Origin: DSWT01 sp035420085 | GTDB taxonomy: Bacteria; Chloroflexota; Anaerolineae; B4-G1; SLSP01 | Direction: 5' to 3' | Assembly (NCBI GenBank): GCA_035420085.1 | Contig: DAOLUH010000023.1 | Span: 15,947 to 79,946, forward strand | Length of the DNA: 64,000 nucleotides | Made by a program: the position numbers and the translations under genes | Notes under the pieces: model-generated | Database searches by the model: none | The model's input: the letters and a program-made list of their open reading frames with translations, nothing else | What the model was told of the DNA's origin: nothing | Shown here: in pieces, positions 1 through 7,169 of the stretch | Numbering within the stretch: the stretch's first letter is position 1 | Layout: each line of letters begins with the position of its first letter

Positions 1-442
1 CGCTTGTATAGCCGGGACTTTCTGACGAGAACGCGCGGTAATTGAGGTGGATCAACAGTCCAATGAGGACCCCACCAACCAGCAACGTGACTAACCAGAC
101 CGGCCATGAGGCGGCGCGAATCAGCAACAGCGAAGCCAGGAGGGTCCCCAGCGCTGGGTTGATGAGGGAGAAAATCAGCAGGCGCTCCTGGGTTTCACGA
201 TGCGGGTGTCCCTGGATGAGCGAAAATGTGCCAGTGGCCACCAATCCCACCATCAGGAGCGCCAACAACCAGTTTCCTCCAAAGGCCAGCTGAAGCGGCG
301 AGCCAAGAATGTGTCGCACCCCCCAGATCAGGGTGGGCAATTCTATGAACCGGAACAACGTCGCGCTGGCCAGGGTGACGGCCAGGATGACGCTGAGCCG
401 GTCGCGCTCCGTATGTTGGGTCTCTTCACCTTGCATAAACAT
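1..442 (-). CDS. Hypothetical multi-pass membrane protein (3' end cut off)
   Basis: An open frame starts at ATG 442 and runs off the left edge of the window, giving at least 147 residues without a stop. About 20 hydrophilic N-terminal residues are followed by four hydrophobic stretches, at roughly residues 17-34, 58-76, 88-107 and 114-132, so it is an integral membrane protein. A second in-frame ATG lies at 440-435 two codons later. I recognise no catalytic motif. Small five-helix proteins of this kind (DUF5656-like) are common in Chloroflexi, but that name is a guess. It follows rho on the same strand with a strong hairpin between them, so it may be transcribed separately. Confidence 0.6.
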   Translation of the reverse strand, partial: MFMQGEETQHTERDRLSVILAVTLASATLFRFIELPTLIWGVRHILGSPLQLAFGGNWLLALLMVGLVATGTFSLIQGHPHRETQERLLIFSLINPALGTLLASLLLIRAASWPVWLVTLLVGGVLIGLLIHLNYRAFSSESPGYTS

Positions 443-507
443 AGAAGGTTATTCTAACGCGGGGCTAACATTTGTCAACTGTTCTGCGGATCTAAAGCTA
501 TATCCAA

Positions 508-538
508 CGTAACGGCGACCTCGTCGGTCGCCGTTACG
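508..538 (-). terminator. Perfect 13-bp stem-loop after rho
   Basis: CGTAACGGCGACC (508-520) and its exact reverse complement (526-538) enclose a 5-base loop. It lies 17 bases beyond the rho stop on the minus strand and before the next gene. No clear T-run follows, so it could be a weak or Rho-assisted terminator, or an RNA-stabilising hairpin. Confidence 0.5.
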
Positions 539-554
539 GGTAAGGCAGCGGTGG

Positions 555-2174
555 CTACTTGAGATCGCGCGTGAGAATATCCAGGAATTCGTGATTGGTG
601 CGCGTCCGGCGCATCTGTTGCAGCAGCGCCTCGGTGGCGGCGGTGATGTCATAGCCAGGGGTGGTGGGCGTGCCGGCCATCATCTGCGAGACCATGCGGC
701 GCAGCAGCCATACCTTGCGCAGCGTCTCCTTGTCGAGCAGCAATTCTTCGCGCCGCGTGCCGGAGCGCAGAATGTCGAAGGCGGGGAAGATGCGCCGTTC
801 TTGCAGCTTGCGGTTCAGGTGCAGCTCCATATTACCGGTGCCTTTGAATTCCTCGTAGATCATGTCGTCCATCCGGCTGCCGGTGTCAATTAGACAGGTG
901 GCGAGGATGGTCAGACTGCCGCCTTCCTCGATGTTGCGCGCGGCCCCGAAGAATTTCTTGGGCGGATAAAGGGCGGCCGGGTCGAGACCGCCGGACAGGG
1001 TGCGCCCGCTTGGCTGCACCACCAGGTTGTACGCGCGCGTCAGGCGGGTGAGGCTGTCCATCAGGATAACGACGTCGCGCCCGATCTCCACCAGGCGTTT
1101 CGCGCGGTTCAACGCCATCTCCGCTACCTGGGTCTGGTGGCCGACCTCTTCATCAAAGGTGGAACTGCTCACCTCGGCCTCGACCGAGCGGTCCATGTCC
1201 GTGACTTCTTCGGGACGTTCCCCAATGAGCACGACCATCAAGTGAATATCGGGGTGGTTGGCGGTGATCCCGTTGGCGATCTTTTGGAGCACTGTCGTCT
1301 TGCCGGCCTTGGGCGGCGAGACGATGATGCCGCGCTGTCCCAGTCCGATCGGTGCGACCATATCCAGCAGGCGCTCGGTCAAGTTTTGCGGTTCGGTGCT
1401 GAGGTTGAGTTTGCGGTTGGGGAAGATCGGCGTCAGGCGTTCGAAACGCGGGCGGCGCTTGGCCGATTCCGGGTCCATCCCGTTGACCGCCTCCACGCGC
1501 AGCAGGCTGTGGTACTTTTCGGTCTCCTTGGGCGGACGTACTTGCCCGATGACCATGTCGCCGGTGCGCAGGCCGAAACGCCGGATCTGGCTCTGGGAGA
1601 CGTAGACATCCTGGGGGCCAGGCATATAGCGCGCTGAGCGCAGGAAGCCGATGCCTTCGGTCGTGATTTCCAGGATACCGCCGCCAAAGCTGAATCCCTC
1701 GCGCTCTGCTTTGGCTTTGAGCAGCATTAAGATGAGATCCTCTTTTTTGCGCCCGCTGTAGCCGGAAACTTTGTAGGTGCGTGCCAAATCACGCAGTTCG
1801 GGCAGCCGGGTTTTCTCCAATGCGTTCATATCCATGTGCCGGAGGATGTCGGCCTGTTCCTCAATTTCAACGACCGCAGCGCCATGCGGCGGCTCCGGCG
1901 GCGCTTCTTCGATCTCCTCTTCTGGTTTGACCTCTTCGACTTCCTCATCGGGGAAGTATTCGGCCATCACCATCAACTCTGCGTCCTCGACATGGGAAGG
2001 CGCTGGCTGGCTGACGCTCTCTGCGGCTGGGGTTGGCTGGGCAACCTCTTCTGCGGGGGTGCAGGCGTCCGTCGTCTCCTCGGTATGCATGTCGTTTTCG
2101 CCTATCTCTGTGTCGAGTGTTGATGGATACTCATCTACAAGATTTTCAGGTTGTGTTTCGTCTTCGGGATACAT
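555..2174 (-). CDS. rho: Transcription termination factor Rho
   Basis: Hexameric RNA-dependent ATPase helicase that ends transcription of untranslated RNA. The 539 residues contain an acidic Glu/Pro-rich N-terminal extension (about 1-105), a Rho N-terminal helical domain (about 115-157, LPELRDLARTYKVSGYSG), a cold-shock-like RNA-binding domain (about 165-235), the Walker A loop PPKAGKTT (287-294), Walker B VVILMDS (368-374) and the Q-loop region SGRTLSGGLDP (389-399). The start ATG 2174 is preceded by AGGAGG with 5-base spacing. It is longer than the usual 420 residues because of the acidic extension, which is typical of GC-rich lineages. It lies downstream of cdsA on the same strand with a 45-base gap, so it may be the last gene of the pyrH-frr-uppS-cdsA run. 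Confidence 0.97.
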   Translation of the reverse strand: MYPEDETQPENLVDEYPSTLDTEIGENDMHTEETTDACTPAEEVAQPTPAAESVSQPAPSHVEDAELMVMAEYFPDEEVEEVKPEEEIEEAPPEPPHGAAVVEIEEQADILRHMDMNALEKTRLPELRDLARTYKVSGYSGRKKEDLILMLLKAKAEREGFSFGGGILEITTEGIGFLRSARYMPGPQDVYVSQSQIRRFGLRTGDMVIGQVRPPKETEKYHSLLRVEAVNGMDPESAKRRPRFERLTPIFPNRKLNLSTEPQNLTERLLDMVAPIGLGQRGIIVSPPKAGKTTVLQKIANGITANHPDIHLMVVLIGERPEEVTDMDRSVEAEVSSSTFDEEVGHQTQVAEMALNRAKRLVEIGRDVVILMDSLTRLTRAYNLVVQPSGRTLSGGLDPAALYPPKKFFGAARNIEEGGSLTILATCLIDTGSRMDDMIYEEFKGTGNMELHLNRKLQERRIFPAFDILRSGTRREELLLDKETLRKVWLLRRMVSQMMAGTPTTPGYDITAATEALLQQMRRTRTNHEFLDILTRDLK

Positions 2175-2219
2175 GGAATCCTCCTTGCACTCCTTGGTTG
2201 GTGTGAAATAAGGGAAGTC

Positions 2220-3038
2220 TCACGTCAAGAGCGTGACGAATGTCCAGGTTACAAAGCCTGTCCAGAGCAGGCTATCAATCCGATCAAAGATACCGCCGTG
2301 TCCGGGAATCAACGTTCCCGTGTCCTTGACGCCGACTTCGCGTTTGATCACCGATACAAAAAAGTCACCCGCAGTCGTGAGCGTCGCTATCACCAGGCCG
2401 AGCAAAGCGCCCTTGCCCGGCGTCACATTGAGCGATTGCTGCGCGACGGTAGGCCAGAGCCAGCCGAGAAATGCGCCGGTGAGTATCCCGCTGGCGACTT
2501 CACCGGCATAGCCCTCCCAACTCTTGCCCGGGCTAATGGTCGGCGACATTTTGTGCCGTCCCCACCGCCGCCCGAAAAGGTAGGCCGCCGATTCGCTGAT
2601 CCACACCACCGGGAGCGCGGTGAACGTCCACCACAACCCATCGGGAAGAGCGCGCATCCGCAACAGATACGCCCCACCGATACCCAGATATGTTCCGCCC
2701 GCCAGGGTGAGCGCCCATTCGGCGGTTGGCGCTTCTACCTCGGGATGGCGGTGCCGGCGATAGAGGATCCACCCCGCTGTCAGCAGCGCCAGCCCGGCCA
2801 GACCCGGCGCGAGCCATTGTCCATTGCCCCACAGCGCGTCGGCCAGCCACAGGAGATTAAAGGCGAAAACGCAGACCGGCGCCAGGGTATAGTTCTTACG
2901 TTTGAGCATCCGCACGTACTCCACGCACGCGAGCAGCGTCGCCGCAGCGATCAAGAGTGTGTACGACCAGTTGCCTGCAATGATGATAGCGATAACCGCC
3001 GGTAAAATAACAGCGATGCTGATCAGTCGGGTTTTCAT
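2220..3038 (-). CDS. cdsA: Phosphatidate cytidylyltransferase (CDP-diglyceride synthase)
   Basis: Makes CDP-diacylglycerol from CTP and phosphatidic acid at the membrane, the branch point of phospholipid synthesis. The 272 residues are mostly hydrophobic segments, and the C-terminal family signature is clear: GDFFVSVIKR followed by KDTGTLIPGHGGIFDRIDS. The ISPGKSWEG motif upstream is also typical. The usual WxNDTGAY segment reads WISESAAY here, so the conserved Asp is replaced. The start ATG 3038 has GGAG eight bases upstream. It sits after uppS, an association seen in many bacteria that links isoprenoid carrier lipid and phospholipid synthesis. The 190-base gap to uppS shows no recognisable gene. 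Confidence 0.95.
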   Translation of the reverse strand: MKTRLISIAVILPAVIAIIIAGNWSYTLLIAAATLLACVEYVRMLKRKNYTLAPVCVFAFNLLWLADALWGNGQWLAPGLAGLALLTAGWILYRRHRHPEVEAPTAEWALTLAGGTYLGIGGAYLLRMRALPDGLWWTFTALPVVWISESAAYLFGRRWGRHKMSPTISPGKSWEGYAGEVASGILTGAFLGWLWPTVAQQSLNVTPGKGALLGLVIATLTTAGDFFVSVIKREVGVKDTGTLIPGHGGIFDRIDSLLWTGFVTWTFVTLLT

Positions 3039-3228
3039 GATAACTTCTCCATCCTGGCGAAGGTTCTGGGTGAATGATGCCTGAAATCCTGGACGGCAAA
3101 ATAGACGTACTATGCAGTCTCGTGCGCAACCTTCGCAAGGACGGCTGCTTTGCGTGATGAGGAGCCAGGCAGTTCCCTACAGGGGATGACGGGAAATGCG
3201 CTGTTCGAGTCGCCGAATCGCACAGTGA

Positions 3229-3954
3229 TCAGGCGTTCAATCCACCATAACGCCGATCACGTTGGCTAAAAGCTTTCAGCGCCGCATAAAACTCATCCTT
3301 GTCAAAGTCCGGCCAGTAGACCGGCGTGATATAGTACTCCGCGTAAGCCCCTTGCCAGAGCAGAAAGTTGCTCACCCGCATCTCTCCGCTTGTGCGGATG
3401 ATGAGGTCTGCGTCGGGCATCCCCGCCGTGTACAAATGGCTGCTGATCAACGCCTCGGTCACGGCTTCTGCCGGGGTCCCGGCCTGGATGATTTTGCGGA
3501 CTGCTTCGACGATTTCTTGCCGTCCCCCGTAGTTGAATGCGATATTGGCGATCAGCCGATCATTGTTGCGGGTGAGTTCCACCGCTGCTTGAATCTGCTC
3601 TTTGAGGTCATCCGATAACGGAGTCAAGTCCCCAATATGTCTCAATTGTACACCATTTTTGTGTAATTCGCCAACTTCTTTTCCTAAAGCGTCCCGCAGG
3701 ATGTTGAGCAGGCCACGCACCTCTTCCACCGGTCGCTGCCAGTTTTCCGAGGAAAAAGCATACAACGTTACGATGGGTACACCAAGTTCTACGGCAGCGC
3801 GCAGCACGCGGCGCAGGTTTTCGACCCCTGCTCGATGGCCGGCCAGACGCGGTAAGCCACGGCGGCGCGCCCACCGCCCATTGCCATCCATGATCATGCC
3901 GACGTGCTGGGGGAGCGGGGTTAAAGGTGGGTAACGGTCATCCGTGTTGGTCAT
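3229..3954 (-). CDS. uppS: Undecaprenyl diphosphate synthase (cis-prenyltransferase)
   Basis: Condenses isopentenyl diphosphate onto farnesyl diphosphate to make the C55 carrier lipid for cell-wall and glycan export. The 241 residues are a normal family length. The N-terminal motif MIMDGNGRWARRRG holds the catalytic Asp (D23) and diphosphate-binding residues. HRAG, the FSSENWQRP segment and the C-terminal DLIIRTSGEMRVSNFLLWQ motif are all present. The start ATG 3954 has GGAG five bases upstream. It follows frr on the same strand across a 116-base gap holding a GC-rich hairpin, then precedes cdsA. Confidence 0.97.
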   Translation of the reverse strand: MTNTDDRYPPLTPLPQHVGMIMDGNGRWARRRGLPRLAGHRAGVENLRRVLRAAVELGVPIVTLYAFSSENWQRPVEEVRGLLNILRDALGKEVGELHKNGVQLRHIGDLTPLSDDLKEQIQAAVELTRNNDRLIANIAFNYGGRQEIVEAVRKIIQAGTPAEAVTEALISSHLYTAGMPDADLIIRTSGEMRVSNFLLWQGAYAEYYITPVYWPDFDKDEFYAALKAFSQRDRRYGGLNA

Positions 3955-4031
3955 GCCATCTCCAATCTTTTTGTGCTAACCGGGAAGTGTTGGTGGAAGC
4001 AAGCTACAGGCGGAAGGCAAAACTTCAGGGG

Positions 4032-4062
4032 CGGCAGGGGGATGCTGAGCGTCCCCCTGCCG
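4032..4062 (-). terminator. GC-rich 11-bp stem-loop after frr
   Basis: CGGCAGGGGGA (4032-4042) pairs exactly with TCCCCCTGCCG (4052-4062) around a 9-base loop. It lies just past the frr stop on the minus strand, and a TTTT run follows some 12 bases later rather than directly. It may be a partial terminator between frr and uppS. Confidence 0.5.
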
Positions 4063-4070
4063 AAGTGCGA

Positions 4071-4628
4071 TCAGATTTCCATAATATCTTGTTCTTTGCG
4101 CGCGCCGCTCTCGTCCACCTTCGCCGTGAAACGGTCAATGAGTTTCTGGAGTTCGTCTTGCCCGCGTTTGCGGTCATCTTCCGAAATGAGTTTTTCGTTT
4201 TCATACTCGCGCAACTCTTCCAGAGCGTCACGGCGGATGTTGCGCAGCGCGACTTTCCCCTCTTCGACGCGCCGCTTCACGACTTTAACCAGTTCGCGGC
4301 GGCGCTCCTCTGTCAGACGGGGAATGGGGACGCGGATGACGCGCCCATCGTTGCCGGGATTAAGCCCCAGGTCAGCCTGCAAAATGCCCTTTTCGATGGC
4401 TGTAATGGAGGATGGATCATAGGGGCGGATGAGAAGCATCTGCGGTTCCGGCGCGGAGATAGCCGCAAGCTGGTTCAAGGGGGTGGGCATACCGTAGTAT
4501 TCGACCGTCACCCGCTCTACCAGCGCCGGAGAAGCGCGACCGGTGCGGACGCTTTTGAAGTCTTCTTCCAAAGACTCCACCGTCTTGTCCATACGCTCTT
4601 CAGTTTCACTCATAAGTTCTTTGATCAT
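4071..4628 (-). CDS. frr: Ribosome recycling factor
   Basis: Splits post-termination ribosomes together with EF-G. At 185 residues it is the standard family length, with the conserved FKSVRTGRASPALVERV segment near residue 25, the GMPTPLNQLAAIS motif, and the long C-terminal helix region (RRELVKVVKRRVEEGKVALR). The start ATG 4628 has GGAG seven bases upstream; an ATG six codons in is a less likely alternative. It lies 61 bases after pyrH on the same strand, in the universally common order tsf-pyrH-frr. Confidence 0.97.
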   Translation of the reverse strand: MIKELMSETEERMDKTVESLEEDFKSVRTGRASPALVERVTVEYYGMPTPLNQLAAISAPEPQMLLIRPYDPSSITAIEKGILQADLGLNPGNDGRVIRVPIPRLTEERRRELVKVVKRRVEEGKVALRNIRRDALEELREYENEKLISEDDRKRGQDELQKLIDRFTAKVDESGARKEQDIMEI

Positions 4629-4689
4629 GTCTCTACTCCTAAAAACAGGCGGAAATCCTACCGCGAGGGTTCACCGCACGGGCGGAAGC

Positions 4690-5406
4690 TTACCCGCCGA
4701 TGAGGGTGCCGGCCGATTCTCCATTGATGACCCGTTCCAGCCCGCCAGGGTTCCACAGATTGAGGACGACAATCGGGAGTTGATTGTCCATACAGAGCGT
4801 GATGGCGGTTGAATCCATAACGCGGGATTGTAGATTGAGCGCCTCCAGGTAAGTCAGGCGCTCGAAGCGGCGCGCGTCAGGATTTTTCATGGGGTCGTCG
4901 CTGTAGACCCCATCAACTTTCGTCGCCTTGATCAGCAGATCCGCCGCCGTCTCGGCTGCGCGCAGCGCGGCTGCCGTGTCGGTGGTGAAATAAGGATTGC
5001 CGGTCCCTGCGCCAAAGATGACGACCCGCCCTTTTTCCAGATGGCGCATCGCGCGCAGGCGGATGTAGGGTTCGGCAATCGCTCGCATCTCGATGGCGGT
5101 CTGCACGCGCGTGACCACCCCTTCGCGCTCCAGGGCATCGGCCAGGGCCAGGGAGTTCATCACCGTGGCGAGCATCCCGATTTGATCGGCGCGCGCGCGG
5201 TCCATCCCATGCGCCAAACCATCAATGCCGCGCCAGAGGTTCCCGGCGCCGATGACGAGGCCGATTTCCACCTCTTGGGCGTGGATGGCAGCGATGCGGC
5301 TTGCAACTTCCTCGGCGCGCTGCGGGTTGATGCCTAAACCGCCGGGGTTGGAGAGCGATTCCCCGCCGATTTTGATGATGACCCGTTTGTAGATGGGATG
5401 CGCCAC
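4690..5406 (-). CDS. pyrH: UMP kinase
   Basis: Phosphorylates UMP to UDP in pyrimidine nucleotide synthesis. At 238 residues it is a typical bacterial UMP kinase of the amino acid kinase fold: KIGGESLSNPGGLGI near the N-terminus binds phosphate, GAGNLWRG follows, and GTGNPYFTTDTAA is the nucleotide-binding loop. The start is GTG 5406, with GGAGGG five to seven bases upstream. Its mRNA leader would begin right after the terminator that overlaps the tsf stop. It starts the run pyrH-frr-uppS-cdsA-rho. Confidence 0.96.
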   Translation of the reverse strand: MAHPIYKRVIIKIGGESLSNPGGLGINPQRAEEVASRIAAIHAQEVEIGLVIGAGNLWRGIDGLAHGMDRARADQIGMLATVMNSLALADALEREGVVTRVQTAIEMRAIAEPYIRLRAMRHLEKGRVVIFGAGTGNPYFTTDTAAALRAAETAADLLIKATKVDGVYSDDPMKNPDARRFERLTYLEALNLQSRVMDSTAITLCMDNQLPIVVLNLWNPGGLERVINGESAGTLIGG

Positions 5407-5426
5407 GCTGTCCCTCCGTTCGATAA

Positions 5427-5454
5427 AAAGCCTGGGGCTACTGCCCCAGGCTTT
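5427..5454 (-). terminator. Rho-independent terminator overlapping the tsf stop
   Basis: Read on the minus strand, a perfect 12-bp stem (AAAGCCTGGGGC and its complement) with a 4-base loop is followed directly by a run of T residues. The tsf stop codon at 5438-5440 lies inside the hairpin. It separates the rpsB-tsf transcript from pyrH and could act as a partial attenuator. Confidence 0.85.
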
Positions 5455-6043
5455 CTCCTAATTCGAATCGCGCAAAACGCCGCAGGACCATGTTCTCACC
5501 TGTCTTGGTGATTTGCTCCTTGATCAGGTCGTCAATGGTCCGCTCTTCGTCGCGGATGAATGCCTGCTCCAGCAGACAGACCTCCTTGTAGTACTTCTCC
5601 ATACGCCCATCCACGATGCGGTCCACGACCGCTTCTGGCTTGCCCTCATCCAGGGCCTGCGCGCGATAGAGCTGCCGCTCGTGTTCAAGAACCGCGGCGG
5701 GGATGTCTTCACGTTTGACGTAACGCGGCGACATTGCGGCAATCTGTAGCGCAATGTCGTTGACCATCGTCTTGAACTCGTCGGTGCGGGCGACGAAGTC
5801 GGTCTCGCAGTTGACCTCGACCAGCACGCCAATGCGGCCGCCCCCGTGAACGTACGACACGACCAGGCCGTCTTTGGCCTCGCGGTCCACACGCTTGGCC
5901 GCTTTAGCCAGCCCTTTCTCCCGCAGCCAATCCACCGCTTTATCGAAATCGCCTTCGGCGACTTCCAGGGCTTTACGACAATCCAGAATGCCGGCTGCGG
6001 TCGCCTGCCGCAGCTCTTTGACCATGGCTGTTGTGATTTCCAT
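5438..6043 (-). CDS. tsf: Elongation factor Ts (short form)
   Basis: Guanine-nucleotide exchange factor for EF-Tu. Both family signatures are present: LRQATAAGILDCRKAL near the N-terminus and EVNCETDFVAR in the middle. At 201 residues it is the short form known from Thermus and Chloroflexi, with one core subdomain, against about 283 residues in E. coli. The start ATG 6043 lies two bases after the rpsB stop, and its GAGGAG ribosome site sits within the last codons of rpsB, so the two are translationally coupled. The stop codon is embedded in a terminator hairpin. Confidence 0.97.
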   Translation of the reverse strand: MEITTAMVKELRQATAAGILDCRKALEVAEGDFDKAVDWLREKGLAKAAKRVDREAKDGLVVSYVHGGGRIGVLVEVNCETDFVARTDEFKTMVNDIALQIAAMSPRYVKREDIPAAVLEHERQLYRAQALDEGKPEAVVDRIVDGRMEKYYKEVCLLEQAFIRDEERTIDDLIKEQITKTGENMVLRRFARFELGESLGQ

Positions 6044-6045
6044 TG

Positions 6046-6900
6046 TTACATTAACTCCTCATCGTCTTCGTCTTCGTAATCCAGCTCGTCCTCATCCACG
6101 TAGCCTTCATCAACACTTTCATCATCAAATTGAATCTGGCGCAGGCGGGCCAACGTCTCGGCGCTGAGATACTTCTCGTCCTCGGCGTAGATTTCCTCTT
6201 CCGGCGCTCTTTCTTTGCGCAAGGCCAGCCCTTCCAGAGCCGCATCCGCAATCTTCGAGGTCAGGAGCCGGATGGCGCGGATGGCGTCATCGTTGGCAGG
6301 AATGACGTGATCAATTTTTTCGGGATTACAATTGGTATCTACGACGGCGACGATGGGAATCCCCATACGGTCAGCCTCTTTGATGGCCGTGGCTTCATTT
6401 TTAACGTCAATGACGAAAATAGCGCCCGGAAGCTGCTCGGTGCCCTTCAACCCGCCCAAGCGCCCGTTGAGTTTTTCGATCTCCCGGTTGAGCACCAGCG
6501 CCTCTTTTTTCGTGAGAAGCTCAAACTCACCCGCGTCGCGTCGCGCCTCTAGCCGCTTCAGGTGCTCGATCCGTTGCCGGATGGTGCGCCAGTTGGTCAA
6601 CGTACCGCCGAGCCAGCGCTCGTTGACATAGGGCATACTGCAACGGATGGCTTCCTGCTGGATGGTTTCTTGCGCCTGGCGCTTGGTGCCGATGAAGAGC
6701 ACTTGCCGTCCCTCGGCAACAACGTCGCGTACCACGCCATACGCCTTCTCCAACAATCTGACCGTCTGCTGCAGATCAATGATATGCACGCCGTTGCGCT
6801 CGGTGTAAATGTAGCGCGCCATCTTGGGATCCCAGCGCCGCGTGCGGTGCCCGAAGTGCACCCCCGTCTCCAATAACTGCTTCATTGTTACAACTGCCAT
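6046..6900 (-). CDS. rpsB: 30S ribosomal protein S2
   Basis: Small-subunit ribosomal protein. The true start is ATG 6900, giving 284 residues: it opens MAVVTMKQLLETGVHFGHRT, the conserved S2 beginning, and is preceded by AGGAGG. The open frame extends 82 codons further upstream but that part overlaps the promoter and leader and is not S2-like. Family motifs include PDAIFVIDVKNE-type GAIFVIDVKNEATAIKEA and GIPIVAVVDTNCNPE. The C-terminal 45 residues form an acidic tail, ending in a run of Asp, Glu and Tyr, longer than in many S2 proteins. It forms a two-gene unit with tsf. Confidence 0.97.
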   Translation of the reverse strand: MAVVTMKQLLETGVHFGHRTRRWDPKMARYIYTERNGVHIIDLQQTVRLLEKAYGVVRDVVAEGRQVLFIGTKRQAQETIQQEAIRCSMPYVNERWLGGTLTNWRTIRQRIEHLKRLEARRDAGEFELLTKKEALVLNREIEKLNGRLGGLKGTEQLPGAIFVIDVKNEATAIKEADRMGIPIVAVVDTNCNPEKIDHVIPANDDAIRAIRLLTSKIADAALEGLALRKERAPEEEIYAEDEKYLSAETLARLRQIQFDDESVDEGYVDEDELDYEDEDDEELM

Positions 6901-7024
6901 ATTACCGCTAAACCTCCTGTGATTTTGTTGTGGACCTCCGCGATCTTCCGCCCCTTCGAGGACCGACATCCGCCGGCACTCCCCCGTCAGGTCCAACCGC
7001 GTGTGATCTTTGGGCATAGCCCAA
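6901..7024 (-). promoter_or_regulatory. 5' leader of rpsB
   Basis: The transcript from the promoter at 7031-7058 would carry about 120 untranslated bases before rpsB. It opens with a perfect hairpin TTGGGC-TAT-GCCCAA (7010-7024) and is GC-rich further on. S2 leaders are often sites of feedback control by S2; that role here is inference. Confidence 0.4.
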
Positions 7025-7030
7025 GTCGTC

Positions 7031-7058
7031 ATTCTACCATAAAAAGATGAACCGGCAA
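7031..7058 (-). promoter_or_regulatory. Sigma70-type promoter for rpsB-tsf
   Basis: On the minus strand, TTGCCG (7058-7053) and TAGAAT (7036-7031) are separated by 16 bases, directed at rpsB 131 bases away. Confidence 0.65.
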
Positions 7059-7072
7059 CCTCGCCTTTCCTG

Positions 7073-7101
7073 TTGGCGGATTTTTCGGACTCTGGTAAGA
7101 T
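7073..7101 (+). promoter_or_regulatory. Sigma70-type promoter for the Amt-like gene
   Basis: TTGGCG (7073-7078) and TAAGAT (7096-7101) are separated by exactly 17 bases. It diverges from the rpsB promoter only 15 bases away, so the two polymerases would compete for the same stretch. Confidence 0.6.
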
Positions 7102-7169
7102 AGGGTGATGGCCTTGCGAATCTGTTTTTGCATAAAATTTCACCATACTCGAACACGTGGAGTTGGATT

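Noticed and set aside
6901..7146. Upstream extension of rpsB by 82 codons
   Set aside because: It covers the promoter and leader, lacks S2 similarity, and ATG 6900 has a strong ribosome site.
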